Assembly (NCBI RefSeq): GCF_003992135.1
Contig: NZ_RQVN01000011.1
Location: 1 to 56,196 of the forward strand
Length of the DNA stretch: 56,196 bases
Source: Veillonella sp. VA142
Lineage (GTDB): Bacteria; Bacillota; Negativicutes; Veillonellales; Veillonellaceae
Direction of reading: 5' to 3'
Below, one piece after another: positions 1 through 8,731 of this stretch. Numbering within the stretch: position 1 is the first letter of the stretch; every line of letters starts with the position of its first letter. The notes below the pieces were generated by a model. It had not been told where the DNA came from. It saw nothing but the letters and a program-made list of their open reading frames with translations, and did not search any database. Made by a program: the position numbers and the translations under genes.

Positions 1-10
1 TATACCAATG

Positions 11-34
11 AAAAGGGTCCTTCGGGACCCTTTT
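11..34. terminator. Rho-independent terminator, gene outside the window
   Basis: A perfect 10-bp stem (AAAAGGGTCC and GGACCCTTTT) closes on a TTCG tetraloop and ends in a T-run. It probably ends a rightward gene lying before the window, but the symmetric A and T tracts would also allow it to work leftward. Confidence 0.85.
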
Positions 35-50
35 GCCTATTAAAAATATA

Positions 51-120
51 AAAAATAGAGGAAAGTTGATACTTTTTGATCAACTTTCCTCTATTTTATT
101 TGTGGGCTATTTTGTTACAG
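51..120. repeat. Dispersed hairpin repeat, copy A
   Basis: A strong stem (AAAATAGAGGAAAGTTGAT with ATCAACTTTCCTCTATTTT) is followed by about 25 bp ending in TATTTTGTTACAG. A very similar 70-bp block lies at 36140-36210. The similarity continues past the hairpin, so this is a repeated element and not just a shared terminator shape. It could act as a bidirectional terminator. Confidence 0.65.
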
Positions 121-642
121 CCCCTATATTGTAGTGAAAATGCAGAATTAGTTATGCAAAAAATGCAATAATTGAAAAAAGATGATTATCTTGATAATTA
201 ACAATCATTATAATATAAAAAAGTAAGAATAAAAATTAAATAAACTTTGTTTTAGTGGACAATCGTTTAATAAATATCCATAGTATATAAAAATTATTGA
301 AAAAAATTCTCAATAAAATATTAAAATAGAAAAGCGGGATTATTATACTTCAGAGAGATATATACTAATTTTATATATATAAATAAATGTGATTGTAAAT
401 GTGTTTTTTAAGATACAATAAAAAATAATAGTCTATAGAATATAATATATTAGCGATTTAGCAAGGTGAAATATAACAAAATGCTATAGTTGAAATCATT
501 AATTACGGTTGAATTAAATTTCCATTCATTGTAAGATTAGTATGAAATAGCTACTGTATATTCTTATATCCATAGCTCTACCATGTCGACAATGGTTTTC
601 AATACTTATATCTGTTCATAGTATGCAATAGGAGGCTTTATT
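121..642 (+). other. AT-rich leader upstream of speF
   Basis: This stretch of about 520 bp is extremely AT-rich and holds no credible gene. A weak promoter-like pair (TTGAAT, 17 nt, TAAGAT) lies near 510-540. A 12-codon frame starts at the ATG at 583 and ends before the speF ribosome site, but it has no Shine-Dalgarno sequence. E. coli speF has a regulatory leader peptide; nothing here clearly resembles it. Confidence 0.4.
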
Positions 643-2823
643 ATGAATCACTTACACATTGCGTTCTCTCATGATGCATTACAAGATTTTGAGGATTCTA
701 TCACTCGTTTTGCAGTGACTTTAGATACAACTGATTTTTCTGATGTAGCTGCAATTGTGATTACGGATGCAGATCATGAAGAAGTACTAAGCAATCCATT
801 GATTGAAGCGCTTCGTATTCCTGTATTCTTAGTGAAAAAGGATGCGAACTCCACTATTAAACCTGAATTTGTAGGCAAAATTACCCGTGTAATCGATGCT
901 AATGAGGTGAATTACGAATTATATGTGAAACAAATTGAAGCGGCAGCTAATAAATATGAAGAAGATATGTTGCCTCCATTCTTCCGTGCGTTGGCAGATT
1001 ACGTAGAAGATGGTAACTCTCAATTTGACTGTCCAGGTCATCAAGGAGGACAATTCTTTGCTCGTCATCCAGCGGGTCGTGCATTCTATAATTTTTATGG
1101 TGAAAACTTATTCCGTAGTGACCTTTGTAATGCAGACGTTAAACTAGGGGATTTGTTGATTCATGAAGGACCGGCTTGTGATGCACAGCAACATGCAGCG
1201 CAAGTATATAATGCAGATAAAACATATTTTGTGTTAAATGGTACATCCTCTGCAAATAAAATGGTATTAAATGCACTATTAGCTCCTGGAGATGTTGTTT
1301 TATACGATCGCAATAACCATAAATCTATCTCTCATGGTGCATTAGTACAAGCGGGTGCTACTCCTGTATACTTAGAAACGGCTCGTAACCCATTTGGTTC
1401 TATTGGGGGTATTTTGGAACATTGTTTCAATGAGGAATATATCCGTAAGTTAGTAGCAGAACAAGATTCTGAAAAAGCAAAATCTGAACGACCTATTCGT
1501 TTGGCGGTGATTCAATTAGGCACATATGATGGAACTATCTATAATGCTCGTCAAGTAGTTGATAAAATCGGCCATTTATGTGATTATATTTTGTTTGACT
1601 CTGCGTGGGTTGGTTATGAACAATTTATTCCAATGATGAAAGATTGCAGTCCGTTATTATTAGAACTAGGTCCTAACGATCCGGGTATCTTGGTTACACA
1701 ATCTGTTCATAAACAACAGGCTGGGTTTTCTCAAACGTCTCAAGTACATAAAAAAGACTCTCACATTAAGGGGCAAGATCGCTATGTAAATCATAAACGT
1801 TTGAACAACGCATTTATGATGCATGCTTCCACATCTCCATTCTACCCATTATTTGCAGCACTTGATATTAATGCGAAAATGCATGAAGGAGAGGCGGGTA
1901 AATTATTGTGGAAAGATTGTGTAGAAACAGTCATTGATGCTCGTAAAGCAGTCCTCAAAAATTGTAAGTACCTTCGTCCATTAGTACCACCAGTTGTAAA
2001 TGGTAAAAAATGGGAAGATGGAGATACTTCTGAAATGGCACAAGATGTTAAATACTTTGCCTTCGAACCAGGTGCGAAATGGCACTCTTTTGAAGGGTAT
2101 GGTGAAGGACAATACTTCATTGACCCATGTAAATTCCAATTGATTACACCAGGTATCAACGTAGAAACTGGCGAATATGAAGACTTCGGTATCCATGCCA
2201 ATATTTTAGCTAACTATCTTCGTGAACATGGTATCATCCCAGAAAAATGTGACTTGAACACAATTTTATTCTTGATGACGCCAGCAGAATCCAAAACAAA
2301 AATGGATGACTTGGTAGCACAATTAGTTCGTTTCGAACAATTAATTGAACAAGACGCACCAATGCAAGACGTATTGCCATCGATTTATTACAATAACATC
2401 GATAAATACAAAGGCTATACAATCCGCCGTCTATGCCAAGAAATGCATGATTTCTACAAAGATCGCAATGTAAGCGAACTTCAAAAGAAATTATTCTTAC
2501 ACGAATATTTGCCTGAGTATGTGAAAACTCCTCAAGAAGCAAACTTTGACTTTGTACGTGGACAAGGTGAACTCGTTCCATTGACAGAAGCTGTTGGTCG
2601 TATGGCGTTGGAAGGGGCTCTTCCATACCCTCCAGGAGTACTTTGTGTACAACCAGGTGAAAGATGGTCTGAAACTGCTAGGGACTACTTCTTAGCGTTA
2701 GAAGAAGGTATTAATAAATTGCCAGGTTTCGCCCCTGAAATCCAAGGTGTATATATTACAACTCAAGAAGATGGAACTAAAAAAGCCTTTGGTTATGTAT
2801 TAAAAAAAGAATTTGATAAATAG
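643..2823 (+). CDS. speF: Ornithine decarboxylase, SpeF type
   Basis: A PLP-dependent decarboxylase of the Orn/Lys/Arg family, expected to convert ornithine to putrescine and CO2 in the cytoplasm. The 726 residues match the inducible bacterial ornithine decarboxylase (about 730). An N-terminal wing domain covers roughly residues 1-105, followed by the PLP-binding core and a C-terminal domain. The motif SVHKQQAGFSQ places the Schiff-base lysine at Lys357. The ATG follows a clear AGGAGG site. Directly downstream is the putrescine-ornithine antiporter, and this pairing favours ornithine over lysine as substrate. The pair gives acid resistance in other bacteria. In Veillonella, putrescine is also a known covalent peptidoglycan component, so supply for the wall is a plausible second role. 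Confidence 0.93.
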   Translation: MNHLHIAFSHDALQDFEDSITRFAVTLDTTDFSDVAAIVITDADHEEVLSNPLIEALRIPVFLVKKDANSTIKPEFVGKITRVIDANEVNYELYVKQIEAAANKYEEDMLPPFFRALADYVEDGNSQFDCPGHQGGQFFARHPAGRAFYNFYGENLFRSDLCNADVKLGDLLIHEGPACDAQQHAAQVYNADKTYFVLNGTSSANKMVLNALLAPGDVVLYDRNNHKSISHGALVQAGATPVYLETARNPFGSIGGILEHCFNEEYIRKLVAEQDSEKAKSERPIRLAVIQLGTYDGTIYNARQVVDKIGHLCDYILFDSAWVGYEQFIPMMKDCSPLLLELGPNDPGILVTQSVHKQQAGFSQTSQVHKKDSHIKGQDRYVNHKRLNNAFMMHASTSPFYPLFAALDINAKMHEGEAGKLLWKDCVETVIDARKAVLKNCKYLRPLVPPVVNGKKWEDGDTSEMAQDVKYFAFEPGAKWHSFEGYGEGQYFIDPCKFQLITPGINVETGEYEDFGIHANILANYLREHGIIPEKCDLNTILFLMTPAESKTKMDDLVAQLVRFEQLIEQDAPMQDVLPSIYYNNIDKYKGYTIRRLCQEMHDFYKDRNVSELQKKLFLHEYLPEYVKTPQEANFDFVRGQGELVPLTEAVGRMALEGALPYPPGVLCVQPGERWSETARDYFLALEEGINKLPGFAPEIQGVYITTQEDGTKKAFGYVLKKEFDK

Positions 2824-2841
2824 TTATTTATAATGAGGTGA

Positions 2842-2863
2842 AGCTAGGAGCTTGCTCCTAGCT
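2842..2863 (+). other. Intercistronic hairpin between speF and potE
   Basis: A perfect 10-bp stem (AGCTAGGAGC and GCTCCTAGCT) with a two-base spacer sits between the speF stop and the potE ribosome site. No T-run follows, so it is unlikely to be a full terminator. It may be an RNA-processing or stability element that sets different expression of the two genes. Confidence 0.55.
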
Positions 2864-2886
2864 GGACCCTTCTGAGTGAGGTGCCT

Positions 2887-4203
2887 ATGAGTAGCACAAG
2901 TGAAAATAAAATGAGCGTATTACAGCTTACTATATTAACAGCTGTAAACATGATGGGATCTGGTATTATCATGCTTCCAACTAAGTTGGCGCAGGTAGGT
3001 TCTTTGTCAATTGTATCTTGGTTAATTACAGCAGTAGGTTCTATGGCTCTTGCATATGCCTTTGCAAAAGCCGGTATGTACAGTAAAAAAGGAGGAGGTA
3101 TGGGTGGCTATTCCGAATACTCTTTCGGTAAAGCTGGCAACTTTATGGCGAACTATACCTACGGTGTATCTCTTTTAATTGCGAATGTGGCAATTGCAAT
3201 TTCTGCAGTAGGTTATGGCGCAACATTTTTAGATGCGAACTTATCTCCGTTTACGACCGCTATGTGGACAATAGCTACCCTTTGGTTAGCTACAGTGCTT
3301 AATTTTGGCGGTGCGAGCATTACTGGTCGCGTATCGAGCTTTACTGTATGGGGAGTTATTGCTCCTGTATTTGTTATCTCCACTGTAGGTTGGTACTTCT
3401 TCTCTGGCCATCTATACATGGAAAACTGGAATGTTAATAACTTGCCATTTAATGAGGCAGCAACTAACTCTATTGCTATGACGTTATGGGCATTCTTAGG
3501 TTTGGAATCAGCTGCGGCTAACTCTGATGCAGTTGATAATCCAGAAAAAAATGTACCGATTGCTGTGTTGGGTGGTACATTAGGGGCAGCAGTTATTTAC
3601 GTATTATCTACTAATATCATATTTGGTATTGTACCAGCAAATGATTTAGTAAATAGCTCTGCTCCATTTGGCTTAGCATTTGCTAGTATGTTTACTCCAA
3701 CAGTGGGTAAAATTGTTATGGGCTTGATGGTTATGTCTTGTTTTGGATCTTTGCTTGGCTGGCAATTTACCATTGCGAACGTATTTAAACAATCTGCTGA
3801 TGAAGGCCTATTTCCTAAGCTATTTAGTAAAATCACATCCAAAGATGCCCCTGTTGTAGGGATGGTTACAATTACAATTATTCAGTCTTTATTGTCTTTG
3901 ATGACAATGTCTGAATCTTTAAATGAACAATTTGAAGTATTAGTTAACCTTGCTGTTGTTACTAATATTATCCCTTATTTATTATCCATGGCAGCGATTA
4001 TTGTTATCCTAAAATCTGCAGGTCGTAGTGGTAGCGAATTAAGTGGTACTACTTTTATTGCCTTTATTGGCTCCTTATATAGCTTATATGCCTTATATGC
4101 ATCTGGTTTAGAAGCGATGACATACGGTTCTATTGTAACATTTATAGGTTGGACATTATATGGATTTATCTCTGATAAATTCGATTTAGAAAAACAAGCT
4201 TAA
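2887..4203 (+). CDS. potE: Putrescine-ornithine antiporter PotE
   Basis: An APC-superfamily inner-membrane transporter expected to exchange extracellular ornithine for putrescine. The 438 residues equal the size of E. coli PotE (439). The protein is almost entirely hydrophobic, with about 12 membrane segments and the early family motif MMGSGIIMLPTKLA. I prefer the ATG at 2887, five bases after GAGG, over the GTG at 2881 that overlaps the ribosome site. The gene follows speF by 63 bp, with the hairpin between, and is ended by the terminator at 4306-4338, so the two form an operon. A lysine-cadaverine antiporter is the main alternative, but the speF context argues against it. Confidence 0.9.
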   Translation: MSSTSENKMSVLQLTILTAVNMMGSGIIMLPTKLAQVGSLSIVSWLITAVGSMALAYAFAKAGMYSKKGGGMGGYSEYSFGKAGNFMANYTYGVSLLIANVAIAISAVGYGATFLDANLSPFTTAMWTIATLWLATVLNFGGASITGRVSSFTVWGVIAPVFVISTVGWYFFSGHLYMENWNVNNLPFNEAATNSIAMTLWAFLGLESAAANSDAVDNPEKNVPIAVLGGTLGAAVIYVLSTNIIFGIVPANDLVNSSAPFGLAFASMFTPTVGKIVMGLMVMSCFGSLLGWQFTIANVFKQSADEGLFPKLFSKITSKDAPVVGMVTITIIQSLLSLMTMSESLNEQFEVLVNLAVVTNIIPYLLSMAAIIVILKSAGRSGSELSGTTFIAFIGSLYSLYALYASGLEAMTYGSIVTFIGWTLYGFISDKFDLEKQA

Positions 4204-4305
4204 TCATAAATAGATAGGATACTATTATAGGACATATAAACTGTAATAGATATTTCCTAGATGTGAAAAATTAAAGAAAAGAATTATCCGCACAATGCAT
4301 AGAAA

Positions 4306-4338
4306 TGGTGTATCGTACTTGTATGATACACCGTTTTT
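4306..4338 (+). terminator. Terminator of speF-potE
   Basis: GGTGTATC pairs with GATACACC across a 10-nt loop and is followed by GTTTTTATATA. It lies about 100 bp after potE and is oriented to end the rightward transcript. Confidence 0.8.
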
Positions 4339-4470
4339 ATATATACTTGTATATGAATGCATAAAACTGTTTCATAGCGTGTAGACTAGATAGAATGCCT
4401 ATAGGCTATAAAATAGTTAGATGTAATATAGGGTGATTTGTAAGTCCCACCAAATTTGATAGGAGTAATT

Positions 4471-5421
4471 ATGTTAATACAAGATAAACATGCAGTGGAG
4501 CAACGATTGTTACTACAATCGGCGATACTCATGTCATTTGTGGCTATAGGTGGTACTATGATGGGGGTATTTAGTGGCTCCAGTGCCATCTTATTAGATG
4601 GAGTAGTGTCATTTATTGCCGTTATTATTAAAGTGATGATGATCATCACATCCAGGTTGGTATCCAATGAAACAAGTAAGCGCTTTCAGTTTGGTTATTG
4701 GCAGTTTGAACCGTTGGTATTAATTGCAGAAGGTAGTTTCACCTTACTTATCGTCAGCTATGCCTTTTTGTCGGGGCTGACGGATTTATTAGGTGGTGGT
4801 CGTGCAGTACATGTGGGGCCGGCTATTATATATGCTACGATTTTTACGATTGCTGATACTATTTATTATTTCTATGTGCATCAAATCAATAAAAAATTAC
4901 AATCTAATTTGGTGAAATTTGATAATATTAGTTGGTCCATCGATGCGATGCTAGAAGCGGGGATCTTAATCAGCTTTTTGGTGGCCTTTGGATTAGAACA
5001 TTTTGGCTATGCAGAATGGGCTGTATACGTGGATCCTATCGTGCTTATCATCTTGTCGTTACAAATGATGCCGTCTGCTTTAAAAATTATCATTCCATCG
5101 GTAAAGCAAATCATGGGGGTGGCACCGTTAACCTTACATAATCGAATCCAATTTATTATGGATTCTTTTATGGAAAAATATAAATTTAAAGACTATGTAA
5201 CTAGTGTACAAGCCTATGGGAATGTAAAAATGATTGAAATTGATATTTTGATTCCTAAAAGCTTCCCTAAACAGACGATTGTAGAATTAGATGAGATTCG
5301 CAATGAAATTGACCTTGCTATTGGTGGCGACCCTGCAGAGAAATGGGTGACTATCACCTTTACAGCTACGAAAAAGTGGATGGCAAAAGATTATTTATTA
5401 GATGAAGAAGACGAAGATTAG
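4471..5421 (+). CDS. Cation diffusion facilitator family transporter
   Basis: A 316-residue membrane protein of the cation efflux (CDF) family, probably exporting a divalent metal such as Zn, Fe, Mn or Co by proton antiport. About six membrane segments fill residues 15-215. The early motif SSAILLDGVVSF matches the first CDF signature. Aspartates near SWSIDAMLEAG and VYVDPIV are in the expected metal-site helices. A soluble C-terminal domain of about 100 residues follows. The start is the ATG at 4471 after AGGAG; a TTG 15 bases upstream lies before that site. It heads a run of close-set rightward genes up to 8360. The metal cannot be read from the sequence. Confidence 0.82.
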   Translation: MLIQDKHAVEQRLLLQSAILMSFVAIGGTMMGVFSGSSAILLDGVVSFIAVIIKVMMIITSRLVSNETSKRFQFGYWQFEPLVLIAEGSFTLLIVSYAFLSGLTDLLGGGRAVHVGPAIIYATIFTIADTIYYFYVHQINKKLQSNLVKFDNISWSIDAMLEAGILISFLVAFGLEHFGYAEWAVYVDPIVLIILSLQMMPSALKIIIPSVKQIMGVAPLTLHNRIQFIMDSFMEKYKFKDYVTSVQAYGNVKMIEIDILIPKSFPKQTIVELDEIRNEIDLAIGGDPAEKWVTITFTATKKWMAKDYLLDEEDED

Positions 5422-5448
5422 TAACTATCTTCCTATGAGGAGACAACA

Positions 5449-6039
5449 GTGGAGTATGTATTGACTATCATGGAAACCTATGGATATGCAGCTATGTTTA
5501 TTTGCATGGTACTGGAAAATGCGAATATTCCTATTCCCAGTGAAATTGTTTTGGGGTTTGCTGGATATTTGGTGTTTCAAGGTGTATTTGATTTGAATAT
5601 AGCTATTATAGTAGGTGTTATAGCGGGTATTTTGGGGTCGGTATTGTCTTATTGGTTAGGTGAATACGGCGGAAGACCTGTATTAATGAAATACGGTAAA
5701 TATATTTTGTTTAATGAAGATAAGTTCGGTGCTGCTGAAAAGTTATTTAATCGTTATGGCGGTGCAGCTGTGTTTATTGGTCGTTTATTGCCAGGGGTGC
5801 GTACATTTATTTCCTTCCCCGCAGGAGTGGCTAAATACCCAATGACACCCTTTGTGATTTGGACTGCTTTGGGTACTATCCCGTGGACTATTTTGTTAGT
5901 TTGGCTAGGTATGAAGCTAGGGGAACATTGGAAAGACTTAATCGAGTATAATCATGAACTATTTGTTGCTATGATTGTAGTATTTGTGGTAGTAGCTGTA
6001 GTATATGGTTTGAAATTTTGGAAACGTCGTAACCTATAG
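5449..6039 (+). CDS. DedA family membrane protein
   Basis: A 196-residue polytopic membrane protein of the DedA/SNARE-associated family. It carries the two conserved blocks: ENANIPIPSE in the first reentrant region, and FIGRLLPGVRTFISFPAG, which contains the conserved arginines and glycine. DedA proteins act in envelope homeostasis; several members are undecaprenyl-phosphate or phospholipid translocases. Translation starts at GTG 5449 after GAGGAG. It sits 27 bp after the cation efflux gene and 10 bp before the glycosyltransferase start. That context would fit lipid-carrier recycling with a polyprenyl-phosphate-sugar-dependent enzyme, which is inference. Confidence 0.85.
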   Translation: MEYVLTIMETYGYAAMFICMVLENANIPIPSEIVLGFAGYLVFQGVFDLNIAIIVGVIAGILGSVLSYWLGEYGGRPVLMKYGKYILFNEDKFGAAEKLFNRYGGAAVFIGRLLPGVRTFISFPAGVAKYPMTPFVIWTALGTIPWTILLVWLGMKLGEHWKDLIEYNHELFVAMIVVFVVVAVVYGLKFWKRRNL

Positions 6040-6049
6040 GGAGATGATT

Positions 6050-7651
6050 ATGAAATTACATCGTGTGACCTATGTAGTATTTCTCTTTTTCTTAGGAGTC
6101 TATATGCTAGGTAATCATCTATTGCCAGTGTCGGACCCAGTAGAATCGAATTACGCTCTAACCGCTAAAGAGATGGTTCTTTCTGGAGATTGGTTGTCTC
6201 CACAAATTTATGGGCATTATTGGTTTGACAAACCGATTATGATTTATTGGTTATTGAGTTTGTCCTATTCCGTGTTCGGTATAACAGACTTTGCAGCACG
6301 ATTCCCGTCAGCTCTCTTCGGGGCCTTGTCGGTGGCCTTGCTTTACCAAGGGGTGCGCACCTTAACAGGACACCGCCGAGGAGCTTTGTTATCGGCTTTT
6401 ATACTAGGGACTTCTCTTATTGTATGGATTATTGCGCATGGCATCATTACAGATATGGTGCTTTTATTTGCTACGGTAGGTACATTCTATTATGCCTATC
6501 GGGGACTATTAGTTAAGAATCCTTGGCATATAGCAGTAGCTTATGGGTTTGCAGGCATCGCAGTGTTGACGAAGGGACCTGTAGGTCTTGTATTGCCGGG
6601 ATTGTTGTTCCTTGTGTATGCAGGTGTTAAACGCTCTTTACCATTGGTGAAAGCTTTATTTCCATGGCAAGGTATTCTCGTATTTTTAGCGATTGTCTTG
6701 CCTTGGTATGGATATATGTACCATACTCATGGTATGGAATTTATCAATGGATTTTTAGGCCTTCATAATGTAACGAGAGCGACCCAATCGGAGCACCCCG
6801 AGGTGAATCATTGGTGGTACTATCTCCCTATTTTCTTAGGTGGATTTCTGCCTTGGACGGGGGCCATTCTATATGGTGTGTATCGGGGTTGGAAAACAAG
6901 AACTGATGCCTATCTATATACCATGATTATGGGTTGGGGCACGATTTTGTTTTATACAATGATGGCCACAAAATATCCGACCTATACCTTTATTTCTGTC
7001 ATTCCTTTTAGCCTATTAGGGGCTTATGGGATTATTTCTCTGAAAGATGCTAGTCATCGTGCTTGGTGGTGGGTATTAGGGCCTACTTTAGTGTTATGGT
7101 GGGCTCTTGGTATTAGTACTTTCTTTGTACCTTGGGGATTTTGGTGGATACTGCGAGCATTTGTAATAGGGCTTACCATATTCCTTGGTGGATGTTATTG
7201 GTATGGGAAACGGTTAATGATGCCTTTCACAGTGGGAATGGGGACCTTGGTCATACTAGGGATAGTGCTGATAGAAGGGATGGTACCATTCTTGGCATTG
7301 CGATCCTCTGTGACGTATCATGAACAGATACGTAACTTTCATGGACCTGTGTATTATTATGGGGAATATGCAGCGTCTGTGCCCTATTACTTAGATATTA
7401 CCCCTGTGCGTGTGGAGCCTAGTCCTGAGCGATTAGAGAAGTATAATGTACAACGCAGTGCGAAGTGGAATGACAAGCATGTAATGCCCCAAATTGAGGA
7501 ACAAGAATTATTTAAGCGGTTGCAATCTGGAGAACGGATGTTGATTATTACCAATAAAAATTATGGTAAAGAGTTAGAGGAATCTTCGGTAGGCCCATAC
7601 TTAGAACGTGATGAAAGTAGTTCAAAAGTAGTGTTATTACATTCCAAATAG
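6050..7651 (+). CDS. Glycosyltransferase family 39 membrane protein (ArnT-like)
   Basis: A 533-residue integral membrane glycosyltransferase of the GT39/ArnT/PMT superfamily. It would transfer a sugar from a polyprenyl-phosphate donor to an envelope acceptor on the outer face of the inner membrane. About 11-12 membrane segments are visible. The first periplasmic loop has the family pattern with acidic residues (SDPVESNYALTAKEM) followed by WFDKPIMIYWLL. The C-terminal 100 residues are soluble. I choose the ATG at 6050, six bases after GGGAG, over the ATG at 6044. In a diderm such as Veillonella the target could be lipid A or another glycolipid. Substrate and sugar are unknown. Confidence 0.82.
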   Translation: MKLHRVTYVVFLFFLGVYMLGNHLLPVSDPVESNYALTAKEMVLSGDWLSPQIYGHYWFDKPIMIYWLLSLSYSVFGITDFAARFPSALFGALSVALLYQGVRTLTGHRRGALLSAFILGTSLIVWIIAHGIITDMVLLFATVGTFYYAYRGLLVKNPWHIAVAYGFAGIAVLTKGPVGLVLPGLLFLVYAGVKRSLPLVKALFPWQGILVFLAIVLPWYGYMYHTHGMEFINGFLGLHNVTRATQSEHPEVNHWWYYLPIFLGGFLPWTGAILYGVYRGWKTRTDAYLYTMIMGWGTILFYTMMATKYPTYTFISVIPFSLLGAYGIISLKDASHRAWWWVLGPTLVLWWALGISTFFVPWGFWWILRAFVIGLTIFLGGCYWYGKRLMMPFTVGMGTLVILGIVLIEGMVPFLALRSSVTYHEQIRNFHGPVYYYGEYAASVPYYLDITPVRVEPSPERLEKYNVQRSAKWNDKHVMPQIEEQELFKRLQSGERMLIITNKNYGKELEESSVGPYLERDESSSKVVLLHSK

Positions 7652-7661
7652 AGGGGAACCT

Positions 7662-8360
7662 ATGTCAGTAGAACGGTTGATGAGACAATTAAAAGGATTT
7701 TCTAGTCCTCAAGTGTACAATCCTTGGAATGATTTTGATGGGCGTTATGACACGAATCAGCGAGCGAGCTCCATTCGGAAAAAGCAGTTACAGGCTTATT
7801 TGGAGCAACGATTAGATCGTGCTAAAATTCTTATCATAGCAGAAGCGGTAGGCTATCAAGGAGGGCGATTTACAGGGGTTGCTATGACCTGTGAAAGAAT
7901 GCTCTTAGGGTATCACCCCACGGTAAAACCATCTATGGTGTTTACAGGGCTAGAGCCGAAACGTACTAGTAATCCAAAGAGCGAGTATATTATAAAACCG
8001 ACACAAAAAGAAAAGGGCTTCAATGAGCCCACTGATTCTGTGGTTTGGAATGCCATGTTAGAAGCTAATATTGATCCTTATGAAGTGGTGTTGTGGAATA
8101 TCTTTCCATTTCATCCCTTCAAAGGATATGATGGGTTGACAAACCGAACGCCGACGAAGCAAGAATTAGACTTAGGATGGACATATACAAAAGGAATCTT
8201 GGAGTTGTTCCCTAGTGCACAAATTCTTGGAGTTGGACAAAAGGCGAGTCTTACTTTGGCGGAGTATGGGGTAGAAGTACAAGCTACCTTGCGCCATCCA
8301 GCCAATGGAGGAGCGGGACTGTATAAAGAACAGTTTAGAGAATTTTGTAAAACCTTATAG
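7662..8360 (+). CDS. Uracil-DNA glycosylase-like protein
   Basis: A 232-residue soluble protein that resembles the uracil-DNA glycosylase superfamily in layout. A short block AKILIIAEAVGYQGGRFTG lies near residues 55-75, where UDG family members have the glycine-rich uracil pocket. A central WNIFPFHPF follows near residues 145-155, and a C-terminal LRHPANGG near 215-222 is in the place of the HPSP-like loop. No classical family 1 GQDPYH motif is present, so a divergent family 4-6 type or a relative of unknown activity is possible. It follows the glycosyltransferase by 10 bp, with AGGGG before the ATG. It is the last gene before the repeat region. Confidence 0.5.
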   Translation: MSVERLMRQLKGFSSPQVYNPWNDFDGRYDTNQRASSIRKKQLQAYLEQRLDRAKILIIAEAVGYQGGRFTGVAMTCERMLLGYHPTVKPSMVFTGLEPKRTSNPKSEYIIKPTQKEKGFNEPTDSVVWNAMLEANIDPYEVVLWNIFPFHPFKGYDGLTNRTPTKQELDLGWTYTKGILELFPSAQILGVGQKASLTLAEYGVEVQATLRHPANGGAGLYKEQFREFCKTL

Positions 8361-8363
8361 AGT

Positions 8364-8565
8364 GAAAAGCCACAGCGCTTCTGAAAAGGCGAAAAGCCGT
8401 GGTACTTCTAAAAAGACGAAAAGCCGCAGCGCTTCTGAAAACTGCCCTACGCGAAAGTTTTCAGTAAGCACTACGGCTTTTCTTGAGGTGGTTATAAGAG
8501 TTGAAAAATCTGATTGATTTAAAATGGTCTATGCTGATGGTTTTTAGTAAGCACCACGGCTTTTC
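8364..8565. repeat. Three tandem 27-bp repeats with two matching inverted copies
   Basis: Direct units start at 8364, 8391 and 8418, each beginning GAAAAGCC. Inverted copies lie at 8457-8482 and 8540-8565. The proximal inverted copy matches unit 3 (CAG and CTGAAAAC variants). The distal one matches unit 2 (GTGG and CTAAAAA variants), so the two dyads would nest. Each stem is about 25 bp with one bulged A. The element lies just after the stop at 8360 and may end transcription or fold as an RNA. Confidence 0.7.
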
Positions 8566-8670
8566 TTTGTGGGTTGTTATGGGGGACTATGATATTTTTG
8601 GGTTGTATATTGAGAGATAAACGTAGAAGCACCTCCTTTGTGGTGAATATTATAAAGAAACAGGTATTAC

Positions 8671-8706
8671 AAAAATCCTACTATCGATAATGATGGTAGG
8701 ATTTTT
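8671..8706. terminator. Bidirectional terminator after bioF
   Basis: AAAAATCCTA pairs with TAGGATTTTT around a 16-nt loop. On the minus strand it lies 26 bp after the bioF stop and ends in a T-run, so it should end the biotin operon. It is symmetric and could also stop rightward readthrough. Confidence 0.8.
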
Positions 8707-8731
8707 ATATAGGAATTTAGGGGAAACTTAG

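Noticed and set aside
583-621. 12-codon frame as a possible speF leader peptide
   Set aside because: No Shine-Dalgarno site and no ornithine or arginine-rich pattern like the E. coli speF leader; too weak to list as a gene.
2842-2863. Full terminator between speF and potE
   Set aside because: The hairpin is not followed by a T-run, so the two genes are kept as one operon.
8305-8517. 70-codon frame with SASEKAKSR-type repeats
   Set aside because: It overlaps the UDG-like gene in another frame and owes its repeats to the 27-bp DNA units; the start has no ribosome site of its own.
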